DNA from: Bacteroidales bacterium
Lineage (GTDB): Bacteria; Bacteroidota; Bacteroidia; Bacteroidales; F082
NCBI GenBank assembly: GCA_014860665.1
Contig: JACZJI010000089.1
Coordinates: 1-32,120, forward strand
DNA: 32,120 bases
Direction of reading: 5' to 3'
Below the pieces are notes generated by a model. That model ran no database searches and was not told the DNA's origin. It worked only from the letters and a program-made list of their open reading frames with translations. Below are positions 16,596 through 24,465 of this stretch, one piece after another (position 1 is the stretch's first letter; each line of letters starts with the position of its first letter). Position numbers and translations under genes: made by a program.

Positions 16596-16632
16596 AAAGG
16601 GTTGCCGGAACCTCGGCAACCCTTTTATTTTT
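16596..16632 (+). terminator. Rho-independent terminator after gap
   Basis: A 12-bp perfect stem: AAAGGGTTGCCG (16596-16607) with CGGCAACCCTTT (16614-16625) around a 6-base loop, followed by a T-rich tail (TATTTTT). Because the stem starts with A and ends with T it could also end transcription coming from the other side. Confidence 0.92.
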
Positions 16633-16681
16633 CCTTTTGAAATACGTATTTATCACGTTTACTGTTATTTTATTAACGGTA

Positions 16682-16714
16682 TTTATATCACATATAAATT
16701 ATGATATAAATCAT
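16682..16714. promoter_or_regulatory. Overlapping inverted repeats upstream of the FadL promoter
   Basis: TTTATATCA (16682-16690) and TGATATAAA (16702-16710) are perfect 9-bp arms with an 11-bp spacer. ATGAT/ATCAT (16701-16705 and 16710-16714) forms a second, overlapping dyad. They lie some 45-75 bp upstream of the -7 box at 16756, a common place for an activator or repressor site. The region is very A/T-rich, which raises the chance of accidental dyads. Confidence 0.4.
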
Positions 16715-16755
16715 ATTTTATGTACTTATTGAAATAATTAGATTTTAAAATATTT

Positions 16756-16763
16756 TAATTTTG
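16756..16763 (+). promoter_or_regulatory. Putative -7 promoter box for the FadL/OmpP1 gene
   Basis: TAATTTTG, a full TAnnTTTG match, 97 bp before the ATG. No TTTG at the -33 position. The resulting leader of about 90 bases contains a small hairpin, AGGGCT (16776-16781) with AGCCCT (16813-16818). Confidence 0.4.
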
Positions 16764-16860
16764 GCACTAAAATAAAGGGCTTTACCTGTGAACCAGTTCG
16801 CGACCATGATTCAGCCCTCATCTTTAACCTAATTAATTAATCATAAATTATTAATGTGTT

Positions 16861-18351
16861 ATGAAAAAATTATTCCTGTTATTAATCACACTTCTTTTTA
16901 CAATGGGGGTTTATGCCCAGAGCGGAACGATCATGTTGAGCAATGACGCACAAAGCGCAGGAAGAGGCGGGACATCCATTGGTGTTTTCAATTCCTACGA
17001 GCTGATGATGTCCAACCCGGCAGGATTGTCTTTTGTTAAAAATTCGACTTTGGATCTGAATTTGTCTGTAATGAGATCGCAGACCTATTTCAAAAATACC
17101 CTCAATGATACGTATGGAAAAACTGATTATAACCCCCTTCCGGATCTGGGATATGTGCATGCATCCAAAAACAACTCCAAATGGGCCTGGGGCATTGGTG
17201 CCTTTACCCAGGGTGGTATGGGTGCCGATTTCTCTTTGAACAATGCCTTGTACGTGGATGCCCAGGGAAATTATGTGAAACAAACCTACCATTCCAAATT
17301 TGCCATGATGGAATTCGGACCGTCTGTGGCTTATAAACTCTCAAACAAATTCTCTGTGGGTATTTCTGCCCATCTGGTATACAGCATGATGGAGTTCCGG
17401 ATGCCTTTCGGAATGAACCCCGCTGTCATGGCCGGTGAAGCCATGCCCGGAATGACCTTCGGACAGATGTTTGCAGCAAGTCCTGCCCAGGGTGGTTTCG
17501 GTTATAATGAAGTGATTGCTTCGGCCAACATGAACAACCTCAATGTGATCAGCTGGACCGGCAAAATCGGTTTCGCTTACAAACCCAATGAAAAATGGTC
17601 CTTCGGCCTCAACTTCAATTTGCCAACTATCCTGAATTTCAAAAACGGGAAAGCCAGCATGGACATGACTGCCCAATTCAACGACGCTTTCGGAAAGGCT
17701 GTCCAGGGCTATATGGCACAAAATCCGGGGAGCACCTCCAGTGAAGCCATGGCCGCTGTTGCCAGCGAATTCAGTGCCATGGGCATCAATCTTTCAGAGG
17801 GAGTAGCCGGAACTTACGACCTGAATCTTAAGATGAAAATGCCTCTGTCCATCGGTTACGGAATGTCTTATCAGGCATCATCCAAATTAAACCTGGCTTT
17901 AGATGTTATCTGGACCAATTGGGCAAATGCCTTCGACAAAATGGAGATGACGCTGTCCAACGGAACGAACAGCAACATCAACACCATGCTGGGAAGCTCA
18001 GGTTTTACCTATAATTTCCCGTTGAACTGGAAAAATACGGTTACCGTGAAGTTCGGCGCTGAATACCAGTTCACCCACCGGTTTGCATTAAGGGCTGGTT
18101 ACGATTACAACAACAATCCCGTACCGGCATCCACGTTATTCCCAATATTCCCTGCTATCGTAGAAAATCACGTAACATTTGGGGGTTCTTACCTTATTGG
18201 AAAAAGGTTCACAATCAACGCAGCAGTTGAAGGAGCTTTATTCAACAAACAAACAGCTACCGATCCCAGTGCCATTCAATCTGAATTCTCAGGAAGCACC
18301 AGTGGCTTAAAAACAATGATTGGCCACATCTCGTTCAGTTACAAATTATAA
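16861..18351 (+). CDS. OmpP1/FadL-family outer-membrane long-chain fatty acid transporter
   Basis: A 496-residue outer-membrane beta-barrel. The signal peptide is MKKLFLLLITLLFTMGVYA with likely cleavage before Q20. The mature N-terminus shows the family's plug features: NDAQSAGRGGTSIGVFNSYEL and the NPA motif in SNPAGLSF at 52-58. The remainder has many alternating strands rich in glycine and aromatic residues (SVAYKLSNKFSVGISAHLVYS and similar) and ends HISFSYKL with a terminal hydrophobic pattern suited to BAM-dependent insertion. FadL proteins admit long-chain fatty acids or other hydrophobic compounds. Its position next to fadD and the beta-oxidation operon supports fatty-acid uptake. 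It is probably a single-gene unit with its own promoter and terminator. Confidence 0.9.
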   Translation: MKKLFLLLITLLFTMGVYAQSGTIMLSNDAQSAGRGGTSIGVFNSYELMMSNPAGLSFVKNSTLDLNLSVMRSQTYFKNTLNDTYGKTDYNPLPDLGYVHASKNNSKWAWGIGAFTQGGMGADFSLNNALYVDAQGNYVKQTYHSKFAMMEFGPSVAYKLSNKFSVGISAHLVYSMMEFRMPFGMNPAVMAGEAMPGMTFGQMFAASPAQGGFGYNEVIASANMNNLNVISWTGKIGFAYKPNEKWSFGLNFNLPTILNFKNGKASMDMTAQFNDAFGKAVQGYMAQNPGSTSSEAMAAVASEFSAMGINLSEGVAGTYDLNLKMKMPLSIGYGMSYQASSKLNLALDVIWTNWANAFDKMEMTLSNGTNSNINTMLGSSGFTYNFPLNWKNTVTVKFGAEYQFTHRFALRAGYDYNNNPVPASTLFPIFPAIVENHVTFGGSYLIGKRFTINAAVEGALFNKQTATDPSAIQSEFSGSTSGLKTMIGHISFSYKL

Positions 18352-18374
18352 AGGGTTTTGATTCTTTAAACCGG

Positions 18375-18411
18375 AACACCCCGAAGGAAAATTCCTCCGG
18401 GGTGTTTTTTT
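18375..18411 (+). terminator. Rho-independent terminator after the FadL gene
   Basis: AACACCCCG (18375-18383) pairs with CGGGGTGTT (18398-18406); the inner part (GGAA...TTCC) can pair further. The 3' arm runs into seven T (18405-18411). Confidence 0.92.
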
Positions 18412-18536
18412 CCTTGATCACAACCGGGATTACTGAAAAGTTTTCATCCCTGGGAAAAGAAAAATCCTGAAGATTCTGCAAATCCGGTGAATTATAACAC
18501 AAGGGCAACCCCATCCAATTCAAAACACCAGATCGT

Positions 18537-19190
18537 CTAAATGACCACCTTCCCTACCCATTGGCTGGTAGAAATCTCGTTGGGACTCTTTCTATAAGTT
18601 GGATGAAACAGGTTTCGGAAGGTGATAAAAAAATGCACTTCGTCACCTTTCTCTATTTCCGGAAGCCGCATAGTCAATTGCCCGGCAGACCGATTTACTG
18701 AAGAAGTCTCTCGCGTAGAATTTAAAGTACGGCTGTTGAGTGCCAAAACCATGGCCACATCGTCAGCGGCACTCATGGTTCCCGCTTCAGGATTTCCCCA
18801 ACGCAAGACAATCGTTCCGTTTTCGGGTTTGTCCAAATCCAAATCATTAACACCTGCCAGGTTCCCCTGGCTTAACAACAACCATTCTGGTGAAGCCGGC
18901 ATACCGGCTTCACGGTAGCGCTTCAGATTCACCGACAAAGCGGTGTGAAAAGGGGAACGCCCTTCCGCCACATGAAAAAACCCCTGGGAAATAAACGGTT
19001 TTACCCTTTGCATGTGTTTCATCACCCAGGCAAAATCACCCTGATATTGCTTTTGTTTTCCCTGCGCTTTCTTGCGCTTTCCAAAAGGAAGCGTGCGCAT
19101 CACAGTTTTTCCGTTTAATTTATATATTACTGCATTTCCAAAGCGGCCTTTGAATTCACTCAAAAGGCCGCCGCCTTCAATAATTGCCAT
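18537..19190 (-). CDS. DUF6266 family protein
   Basis: A 217-residue protein that fits the DUF6266 family of Bacteroidota. The N-terminal pattern GGLLSEFKGRFGNAVIYKLNGKTVMRTLP (about 7-35) is the hallmark: a glycine-rich start, then G(K/R)xGN and a strand leading to an R-x-x-P. A basic segment follows (KRKKAQGKQKQYQ). The C-terminal half, from about 105, looks like beta-sandwich strands (GTIVLRWGNPEAGTMSAADDVAMVLALN; GDEVHFFITFRN). There is no signal peptide. The function is unknown. It stands alone, with a good promoter of its own at 19249-19280 and about 335 bp of gene-free DNA upstream. Confidence 0.75.
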   Translation of the reverse strand: MAIIEGGGLLSEFKGRFGNAVIYKLNGKTVMRTLPFGKRKKAQGKQKQYQGDFAWVMKHMQRVKPFISQGFFHVAEGRSPFHTALSVNLKRYREAGMPASPEWLLLSQGNLAGVNDLDLDKPENGTIVLRWGNPEAGTMSAADDVAMVLALNSRTLNSTRETSSVNRSAGQLTMRLPEIEKGDEVHFFITFRNLFHPTYRKSPNEISTSQWVGKVVI

Positions 19191-19523
19191 AACCTCTATT
19201 TTTTTTGATAAACACTCTGGTTGGGAGGGTTCATATCTTGTTGATGGTCAAAGGTAAGAAAAGCTTACATTAATTCCAAATTCTGCCGATCTATATTCGA
19301 AAAAAAACGAAGGAACTTCGAACTAACCTCGAACTAACCTCGGTCGAATCTTGATTGAATCATAGCTTTGGGACGGTTCATGATCGGCGATAACCCCGCT
19401 TTGATGAATCAAACAGAGATACCAGTTTTCACGGCAAATTCATGAGCCTCATTAGGATTAAAATGCAGAAGGAAAAAGTGAGAATTATTGTTTTAAGGAT
19501 TTTTCAGCCAGGCACTCTTCGAG
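19191..19523. other. Gene-free stretch between DUF6266 and the LuxR-type regulator
   Basis: 333 bp. It holds the DUF6266 promoter (19249-19280) and a perfect tandem duplication of the 11-mer CGAACTAACCT at 19319-19329 and 19330-19340. I see no RNA gene, no terminator and no convincing open frame in the rest. Confidence 0.6.
19249..19280 (-). promoter_or_regulatory. Promoter of the DUF6266 gene with both elements
   Basis: On the minus strand: -33 TTTG at 19280-19277, a 20-bp spacer, and -7 TACCTTTG at 19256-19249. This fits the Bacteroidota consensus (TTTG, about 19 bp, TAnnTTTG). Transcription would start near 19244, leaving a leader of about 54 bases. Confidence 0.65.
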
Positions 19524-20180
19524 CTATTCCACCTGAATAATATTGTTTTTAATGGCAAATTTCACGAGGTCCACTGTGGTTTTCAACTCAATCTTTTTCA
19601 TGATGTTGTTTTTGTGGGTTTCCACAGTCCGTACACTAATAAATAATTTTTCAGCAATTTGCCGGTTGGAATAGCTTTCCGCGAAAAGTGTTAGCACCTC
19701 CAACTCTCTTGCAGAAAGCAGTTTCATTTTATTTTCTTTCTCTAAAGGCGCCACATTCTGATCTGACAAATAACTGTGAAGCAGAATATCTGTAATGGAT
19801 CGGGCATAAAATTCATGTCCGTTGCGCACAGTGTATATCGCTTCCAGAACTTCTTCACGCGTGGTATCGTAAGCCAGATGCCCTTTTGCACCGGCTTTTA
19901 TCGTTTTCAAAAGGAAATTCTCATCATTAAACATTGAAAGGACAAGAACCTTGGTCTTGGTTGTACTTTGCGTAAAAAGCAGGATCGATTCAAGGTCTTT
20001 TACCTGCGGAGTGAAAAAGGATACCAATGCGATGTGCACCGGCTTTTCACCATTGTATTTCTGGAGATGTTCCATACTTTCAAAACTCCCCACAATTTCA
20101 ATGTCATCTCCATTACTAACTAATGCTCCCAAAGCGTCTGCTATGATTGGGTACTGACTTACCAGAGCAACAGATATCAT
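19524..20180 (-). CDS. LuxR/NarL-type DNA-binding regulator with a degenerate receiver domain
   Basis: A 218-residue protein built like a NarL/FixJ response regulator: receiver-like domain at about 1-120 and a LuxR helix-turn-helix at about 153-212 (LSARELEVLTLFAESYSNRQIAEKLFISVRTVETHKNNIMKKI). The receiver has lost the phosphorylation pocket. The usual Asp-Asp pair is S8-Q9 (VALVSQYP), the phosphoacceptor Asp is S54 (ALVSFFTP), and the conserved Lys is Y104 (GHLAYDTT). Only the Ser/Thr position (S82 in VLSMF) is kept. It therefore cannot be controlled by ordinary aspartyl phosphorylation. No histidine kinase lies nearby. Target genes are unknown. A near-consensus box (TAACTTCG on the minus strand) is around 20204-20211. 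Confidence 0.88.
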   Translation of the reverse strand: MISVALVSQYPIIADALGALVSNGDDIEIVGSFESMEHLQKYNGEKPVHIALVSFFTPQVKDLESILLFTQSTTKTKVLVLSMFNDENFLLKTIKAGAKGHLAYDTTREEVLEAIYTVRNGHEFYARSITDILLHSYLSDQNVAPLEKENKMKLLSARELEVLTLFAESYSNRQIAEKLFISVRTVETHKNNIMKKIELKTTVDLVKFAIKNNIIQVE

Positions 20181-20306
20181 CTTAACAGGCTTATTTTCGT
20201 TTGCGAAGTTAAGAAATAATTGGGATTTAAAACGTTTTCTGAACGCTTAACCTAACATATTACCGATTAAATTTTGGCTTAGTCCTTTAAGGAAAAGGGA
20301 TTAATA

Positions 20307-20885
20307 TCAAAGAAAAATAAGCTTTCTCCCCTTAAACAATTCTTCAATTTCAGGAGGTGGCCCCAGAAATTCCTGTCGAAAACGATCCATTTCACCTTTG
20401 GTCTGCTCAGACAACAGCTCAGACATTTCTTCCATAACTTCTTCTCCGATGGCCATCGGTGGAGTATTCATGATCATGCGGTTTCCATCAAATTGACCGA
20501 TTAACTGATACTCCTTCATCTCAGCAACCGGTTTATCTTTGAAGAAGCATTTTGAAAGCCAGTCTTTCAAATCAAAATTAGCCAAATCAATGGTGATATA
20601 AGGGCCTCCTTTTTCAGAGATTATTCGCTGATAATATTCTGTGAGGTTTCTCATGGACTCTTCCGACATTCCCTTTTGCATTTCCTGGTAGCAATCCAGA
20701 CACATGGCATATTCAAAAAGAGTAGCATTATACTGACTTTCAGCGTAATTCTTCATCGCTTTTTCGATCACATAGCGGGTTCCGTCCTTCAGCAGATCTT
20801 TACCACAAACCACACACGTATCAAAAGGTTTGCCCTCACTGTCAGAATAAAATTGCTCCGGAATATCAACCATAAATTCGTCCAT
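20307..20885 (-). CDS. Conserved hypothetical protein with two CxxC pairs
   Basis: I do not recognise a named family. The 192-residue protein has no signal peptide or membrane segment. The N-terminal third carries C24-x2-C27 (CVVCGKDL) and C62-x2-C65 (CLDCYQEM), 34 residues apart, which would suit a treble-clef or zinc-ribbon site with one zinc. A helical middle follows, then a beta-rich ITIDLANFDLKDW segment with another cysteine at 113 (SKCFF). The acidic, methionine-rich C-terminal part ends PPEIEELFKGRKLIFL. The strands YQLIGQFDGNRMIMNTPP could be part of a small fold. The ATG is at 20883-20885 with a TAACTTTG box upstream. A role in protein or nucleic-acid binding is possible but unproven. 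Confidence 0.7.
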   Translation of the reverse strand: MDEFMVDIPEQFYSDSEGKPFDTCVVCGKDLLKDGTRYVIEKAMKNYAESQYNATLFEYAMCLDCYQEMQKGMSEESMRNLTEYYQRIISEKGGPYITIDLANFDLKDWLSKCFFKDKPVAEMKEYQLIGQFDGNRMIMNTPPMAIGEEVMEEMSELLSEQTKGEMDRFRQEFLGPPPEIEELFKGRKLIFL

Positions 20886-20907
20886 AGCGAAATGAAGTTT
20901 GAAACAG

Positions 20908-20915
20908 CAAAGTTA
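20908..20915 (-). promoter_or_regulatory. Putative -7 promoter box for the double-CxxC gene
   Basis: TAACTTTG on the minus strand, 22 bp upstream of the ATG; full TAnnTTTG match, no -33 TTTG at standard spacing. Confidence 0.38.
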
Positions 20916-20967
20916 AGTGTAAAACGAACATTTTATCACTAAAAGTATATTTTCCAGTGAAGAAGTT

Positions 20968-22119
20968 TTATTCACTGATTATCCTCACCAGAGCCCCGGT
21001 TGACGGATCAAGCTGAATATGAGAATTTCCCATGGCCGCAGTGGTTACTACACCAAGTTGGGGAATTGTAAAAATATCAGAATAAAATGCATTTCCTTCC
21101 ACAACAACACTTACACTGGCCTTAACAGGAATGCGATAGAAAAGCTCATCAGGAGCCGCTGTCGTAGCAGAAGAAATATTTTCCATATCATTCATCGGAG
21201 AAACATTCAGCGTAACAGCTTCTGTATTTCCACTTTTGGCAATATATTGCATGAGTGTCTTTGTAAGATGCCCCTTTTCGGGATCAAATTCGAAGTTCCT
21301 GACTACGGTAGTGCGTGTCTCTTTCCCGAGAAACAAAGCAAGGTATTCATCCTCAAGCTTTTTCAGCTGGTCATCCATATATTTAATGCCCTCACCATAA
21401 TTCACTTCCTGATAACCCGTTAAAAGGTTAAAACGATTTGTACGGATTTTGTGAATCAGCTGAGCCGCATCGTTTGCCTGCTCTTCCGGAGTAAGGTTAA
21501 TCCAGGATGTTCTAAATTTAAACCTTTTGATAGTCACGGTATCAATAGTGACTTTCCTGACCAGCGTATCTATTTGCTGAGCCCGGCTGTACATGGCTCC
21601 CATACTAAACCTTCCTCCATTCATATCATTGGAATACACCAAAATCTGACTGGAAGTTTGTCCGGATTTCTCGTCCTTTTTATCTTCAATTTTAAACCCG
21701 TATCCTATCAGTTCTCCATCACTACTTAGCTGAAAGCTGGAAACTCTGGGATTTTTGGAAGATCTTTCCCTGGGAAATTCAATAAAATAAGCGTGTGAGG
21801 GATCTGCTACTGTGACGGGTTCAACTTTTACGGAAAGAAGCTTATAATACGTTGCACCAGTCTTGATATAATTATCTGTACCAAGATATTTCTGGGCATA
21901 TTCAGCAAAAGGCCCGGGAATCTGTCTTACTTCTTCCATTACCAAATGAACTTTGAACACAGTTTTAGGAAGTGCATAATATATTCCCGTGGTGCCAGGA
22001 AGCAGTTTTTTACCTGTGGCCCTTGTGACCATATACTGTTGTTGCGCCCTTACCTGCCCGAAAGCGGTAAGAAGCGCAACTAACAAGATCATGTTCAGAA
22101 AATAATTTCTTGGTCTCAT
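20968..22119 (-). CDS. DUF4831 family exported protein
   Basis: A 383-residue protein with an N-terminal signal peptide (MRPRNYFLNMILLVALLTAFGQVRA, cleavage likely before Q26). The mature part matches DUF4831: it begins GIYYALPKTVFKVHLVMEEVRQIPGPFAEYAQKYLG and continues with YYKLLSVKVEPVTVADPSHAYFIEF. Near the C-terminus are predicted strands such as FYRIPVKASVSVVVEGNAFYSD. It should act in the periplasm or at the outer membrane; no lipobox is present. The function of the family is unknown to me. The gene is preceded by 138 bp that also form the end of the glutamine synthetase unit. Confidence 0.82.
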   Translation of the reverse strand: MRPRNYFLNMILLVALLTAFGQVRAQQQYMVTRATGKKLLPGTTGIYYALPKTVFKVHLVMEEVRQIPGPFAEYAQKYLGTDNYIKTGATYYKLLSVKVEPVTVADPSHAYFIEFPRERSSKNPRVSSFQLSSDGELIGYGFKIEDKKDEKSGQTSSQILVYSNDMNGGRFSMGAMYSRAQQIDTLVRKVTIDTVTIKRFKFRTSWINLTPEEQANDAAQLIHKIRTNRFNLLTGYQEVNYGEGIKYMDDQLKKLEDEYLALFLGKETRTTVVRNFEFDPEKGHLTKTLMQYIAKSGNTEAVTLNVSPMNDMENISSATTAAPDELFYRIPVKASVSVVVEGNAFYSDIFTIPQLGVVTTAAMGNSHIQLDPSTGALVRIISE

Positions 22120-22221
22120 CCGTATAATTTTAAGTTTTTAAATGTCGGATGGAACTTACCATGTCGTTTTTATTCATTAATTACACAAAAGATCATGAAT
22201 AAAAATGGCATGAACGTTTTA

Positions 22222-22247
22222 TAGTTTTGTTCCAAAGACCAAAACTA
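22222..22247. repeat. Inverted repeat TAGTTTTG / CAAAACTA between glnN and DUF4831
   Basis: The arms (22222-22229 and 22240-22247) are perfect 8-bp reverse complements with a 10-bp spacer. On the minus strand it follows the glnN stop by 10 bp, so an A/T-rich terminator hairpin is possible, though no clear T-run follows. Each arm also matches TAnnTTTG, so it could instead be a promoter for DUF4831. Confidence 0.45.
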
Positions 22248-22257
22248 CAAAAAACCT

Positions 22258-24447
22258 CTATTTCAGAAACAACAACTCTCTGAATTTTGGCAAAGGCCAC
22301 AATTCATCATCAACCATCAGTTCGAGTTTGTCGACATGTCTTCTGATTTTTTCGAAATAAGGTAATACGCTGTCGTGATAAGCTTTAGCCTGCTCAGGAT
22401 AAGATTCAATCTTATTGGCCACTTTTCGTGCCTCAATCATAGCTTCCACCTCATTCTGAATAACAGAAGTATGTTCTGAGATCTCTTTGATGGCGCTCAA
22501 TTGGTTAGCAGCAGCCTTTTTGTAAGATTCGGCATCCAATACTTCTTTTAATCCTCTAACATTTTCAATCAATCTATTTTGATAATGAATTGCAGTAGGA
22601 AGAATATGATTTATAGCCAAATCGCCCAACATACGGCCTTCGATCTGAATCTTTTTAATGTATTTCTCCAGCTTAATTTCGTAACGAGCCAGGAGTTCTG
22701 TCTTATTCAACACTTCGTTCTTTTCGAACAAATTAACAGTTTTATCGGAGATGAAAGCGAGCAAAGCTTCCGGAGTGGAACGATTGTTTGATAAACCACG
22801 TTTTGCAGCTTCTGCAACCCATTCATCGCTGTATGAGTTACCTTCGAAACGGATATCTTTCGAAGCTTTGATGTAATTCTGAACCACGTTAAAGATGGCG
22901 TCAGCTTTCTTCATTCCTTTTGAAATCAATCCGTCAACTTCAGACTTGAATTGTTTCATCTGTTCAGTTACAATGGTATTCAGAACAAACATTGGTTTTG
23001 CAGTGTTTGCTGAAGAACCAACAGCACGGAATTCAAATTTATTTCCGGTGAAAGCAAAAGGTGAAGTACGGTTTCTGTCAGTATTATCAAGCAGAATTTC
23101 AGGTATTTTTGGAATATTAGCAATCACATTGTTTCCATTGCGTCCGCTGATTGCTTTGGGTTCCGGCATTTTCTCTATTTCATCCAATGTATCAGCAATT
23201 TCTTTTCCTAGGAAAATAGAAATAATGGCCGGAGGTGCTTCGTGAGCTCCCAAACGCAGGTCATTTCCTTCAGAAGCCACGCTGGCCCTCAGAAGACCTT
23301 CATAATCACGAATTCCCTTAACAATAATGCTGAGCATAGAAATGAAGCGGAAATTATCTTCAGATGTTTTACCTGGTGATAACAGGTTGATACCTGTGTT
23401 AGTAGCCATGGACCAGTTGTTGTGTTTTCCTGAACCATTAATACCCGTGTAAGGTTTTTCATGCAACAGTACTCTTAGATTGTGTTTACGAGCCACATTT
23501 TCCAACAAGTGCATCAGCAACTGGTTGTGGTCGACGGCTACATTTACTTCTTCAAACACAGGAGCACATTCAAACTGACTGGGAGCCACCTCATTGTGAC
23601 GGGTTTTCACGGGGATTCCAAGTTTATGGCTTTCGATTTCCAGTTCCTGCATAAAAGCCAACGCCCGCGGATGGATAGCTCCGAAATAATGGTCAGAAAG
23701 CTGCTGGTCTTTTGCAGAAGCATGACCAAAAACAGTTTTTCCCATCAGAACCATATCAGGGCGGGCATTATAAAGTGCCTCATCTACCAGAAAATATTCC
23801 TGTTCCCAACCCAACGTAGGATATACCTTGGTAACATCTTCGTTAAACAAACGAACAACCTCAGTAGCAGCTGCGTCTAATGCAGAAACAGACTTCAGCA
23901 AAGGTGTTTTATAGTCCAGGGATTCACCCGTATAGGATATAAAGATTGTGGGAATACACAAAGTCTTATCGATGATAAAAGCCGGGGATGTCGGATCCCA
24001 TGCAGTATAACCACGTGCTTCGAAAGTAGAACGGATTCCACCGCTCGGGAAACTGGAAGCATCGGGTTCTTGTTGGATTAATTCTTTTCCACTAAAATTC
24101 TCAAGAGCTTGACCTTGGGGAGTCGGGCTGATAAATGCGTCGTGTTTTTCAGCCGTAGCCCCCGTTAAAGGATGGAACCAGTGCGTGTAGTGCGTGGCTC
24201 CCTTTCCTAACGCCCATGCTTTAATGGCTGATGCAACCTGATCGGTAACCTTCCGCTCAACGCGGTATCCGGTTTCGATGGCTTGCTTTACAGCATTGAA
24301 AGCCTCTTCAGTTAAATACTCTTTCATAGTGCTTTGATTAAAGGTCATAGAACCGAAATAATCAGAAGCTTTCGCTGAGGGGTAATGGACTTCTTTTGGC
24401 TGGCGGTCCATTGCTTTTTCCAATGCAATAAATCTAATACTTGTCAT
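22258..24447 (-). CDS. glnN: Type III glutamine synthetase
   Basis: Makes glutamine from glutamate, ammonia and ATP. The 729-residue length and the sequence are those of GSIII, the form first described from Bacteroides fragilis, and not of the roughly 450-residue GSI. Landmarks are the N-terminal GSIII-specific region (AWALGKGATHYTHWFHPLTG near 72-91), GWEQEYFLVD near 212-221, KTRHNEVAPSQFECAP near 281-296 and the ATP/glutamate-binding GINGSGKHNNWSMATN near 336-351. The C-terminal 150 residues are helical. It starts 18 bp behind the symporter gene, so it may lie on the same transcript. The adenylylation site known for GSI is not expected in this type. Confidence 0.96.
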   Translation of the reverse strand: MTSIRFIALEKAMDRQPKEVHYPSAKASDYFGSMTFNQSTMKEYLTEEAFNAVKQAIETGYRVERKVTDQVASAIKAWALGKGATHYTHWFHPLTGATAEKHDAFISPTPQGQALENFSGKELIQQEPDASSFPSGGIRSTFEARGYTAWDPTSPAFIIDKTLCIPTIFISYTGESLDYKTPLLKSVSALDAAATEVVRLFNEDVTKVYPTLGWEQEYFLVDEALYNARPDMVLMGKTVFGHASAKDQQLSDHYFGAIHPRALAFMQELEIESHKLGIPVKTRHNEVAPSQFECAPVFEEVNVAVDHNQLLMHLLENVARKHNLRVLLHEKPYTGINGSGKHNNWSMATNTGINLLSPGKTSEDNFRFISMLSIIVKGIRDYEGLLRASVASEGNDLRLGAHEAPPAIISIFLGKEIADTLDEIEKMPEPKAISGRNGNNVIANIPKIPEILLDNTDRNRTSPFAFTGNKFEFRAVGSSANTAKPMFVLNTIVTEQMKQFKSEVDGLISKGMKKADAIFNVVQNYIKASKDIRFEGNSYSDEWVAEAAKRGLSNNRSTPEALLAFISDKTVNLFEKNEVLNKTELLARYEIKLEKYIKKIQIEGRMLGDLAINHILPTAIHYQNRLIENVRGLKEVLDAESYKKAAANQLSAIKEISEHTSVIQNEVEAMIEARKVANKIESYPEQAKAYHDSVLPYFEKIRRHVDKLELMVDDELWPLPKFRELLFLK

Positions 24448-24465
24448 GGCGTTTAATGAATTTAA

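Noticed and set aside
16776..16818. Riboswitch in the FadL leader
   Set aside because: Only one 6-bp hairpin with a long loop is visible and no conserved aptamer motif is recognised.
18335..18523. Minus-strand open frame of 62 codons after the FadL gene
   Set aside because: It runs through the FadL terminator hairpin, has no family features and no promoter box.
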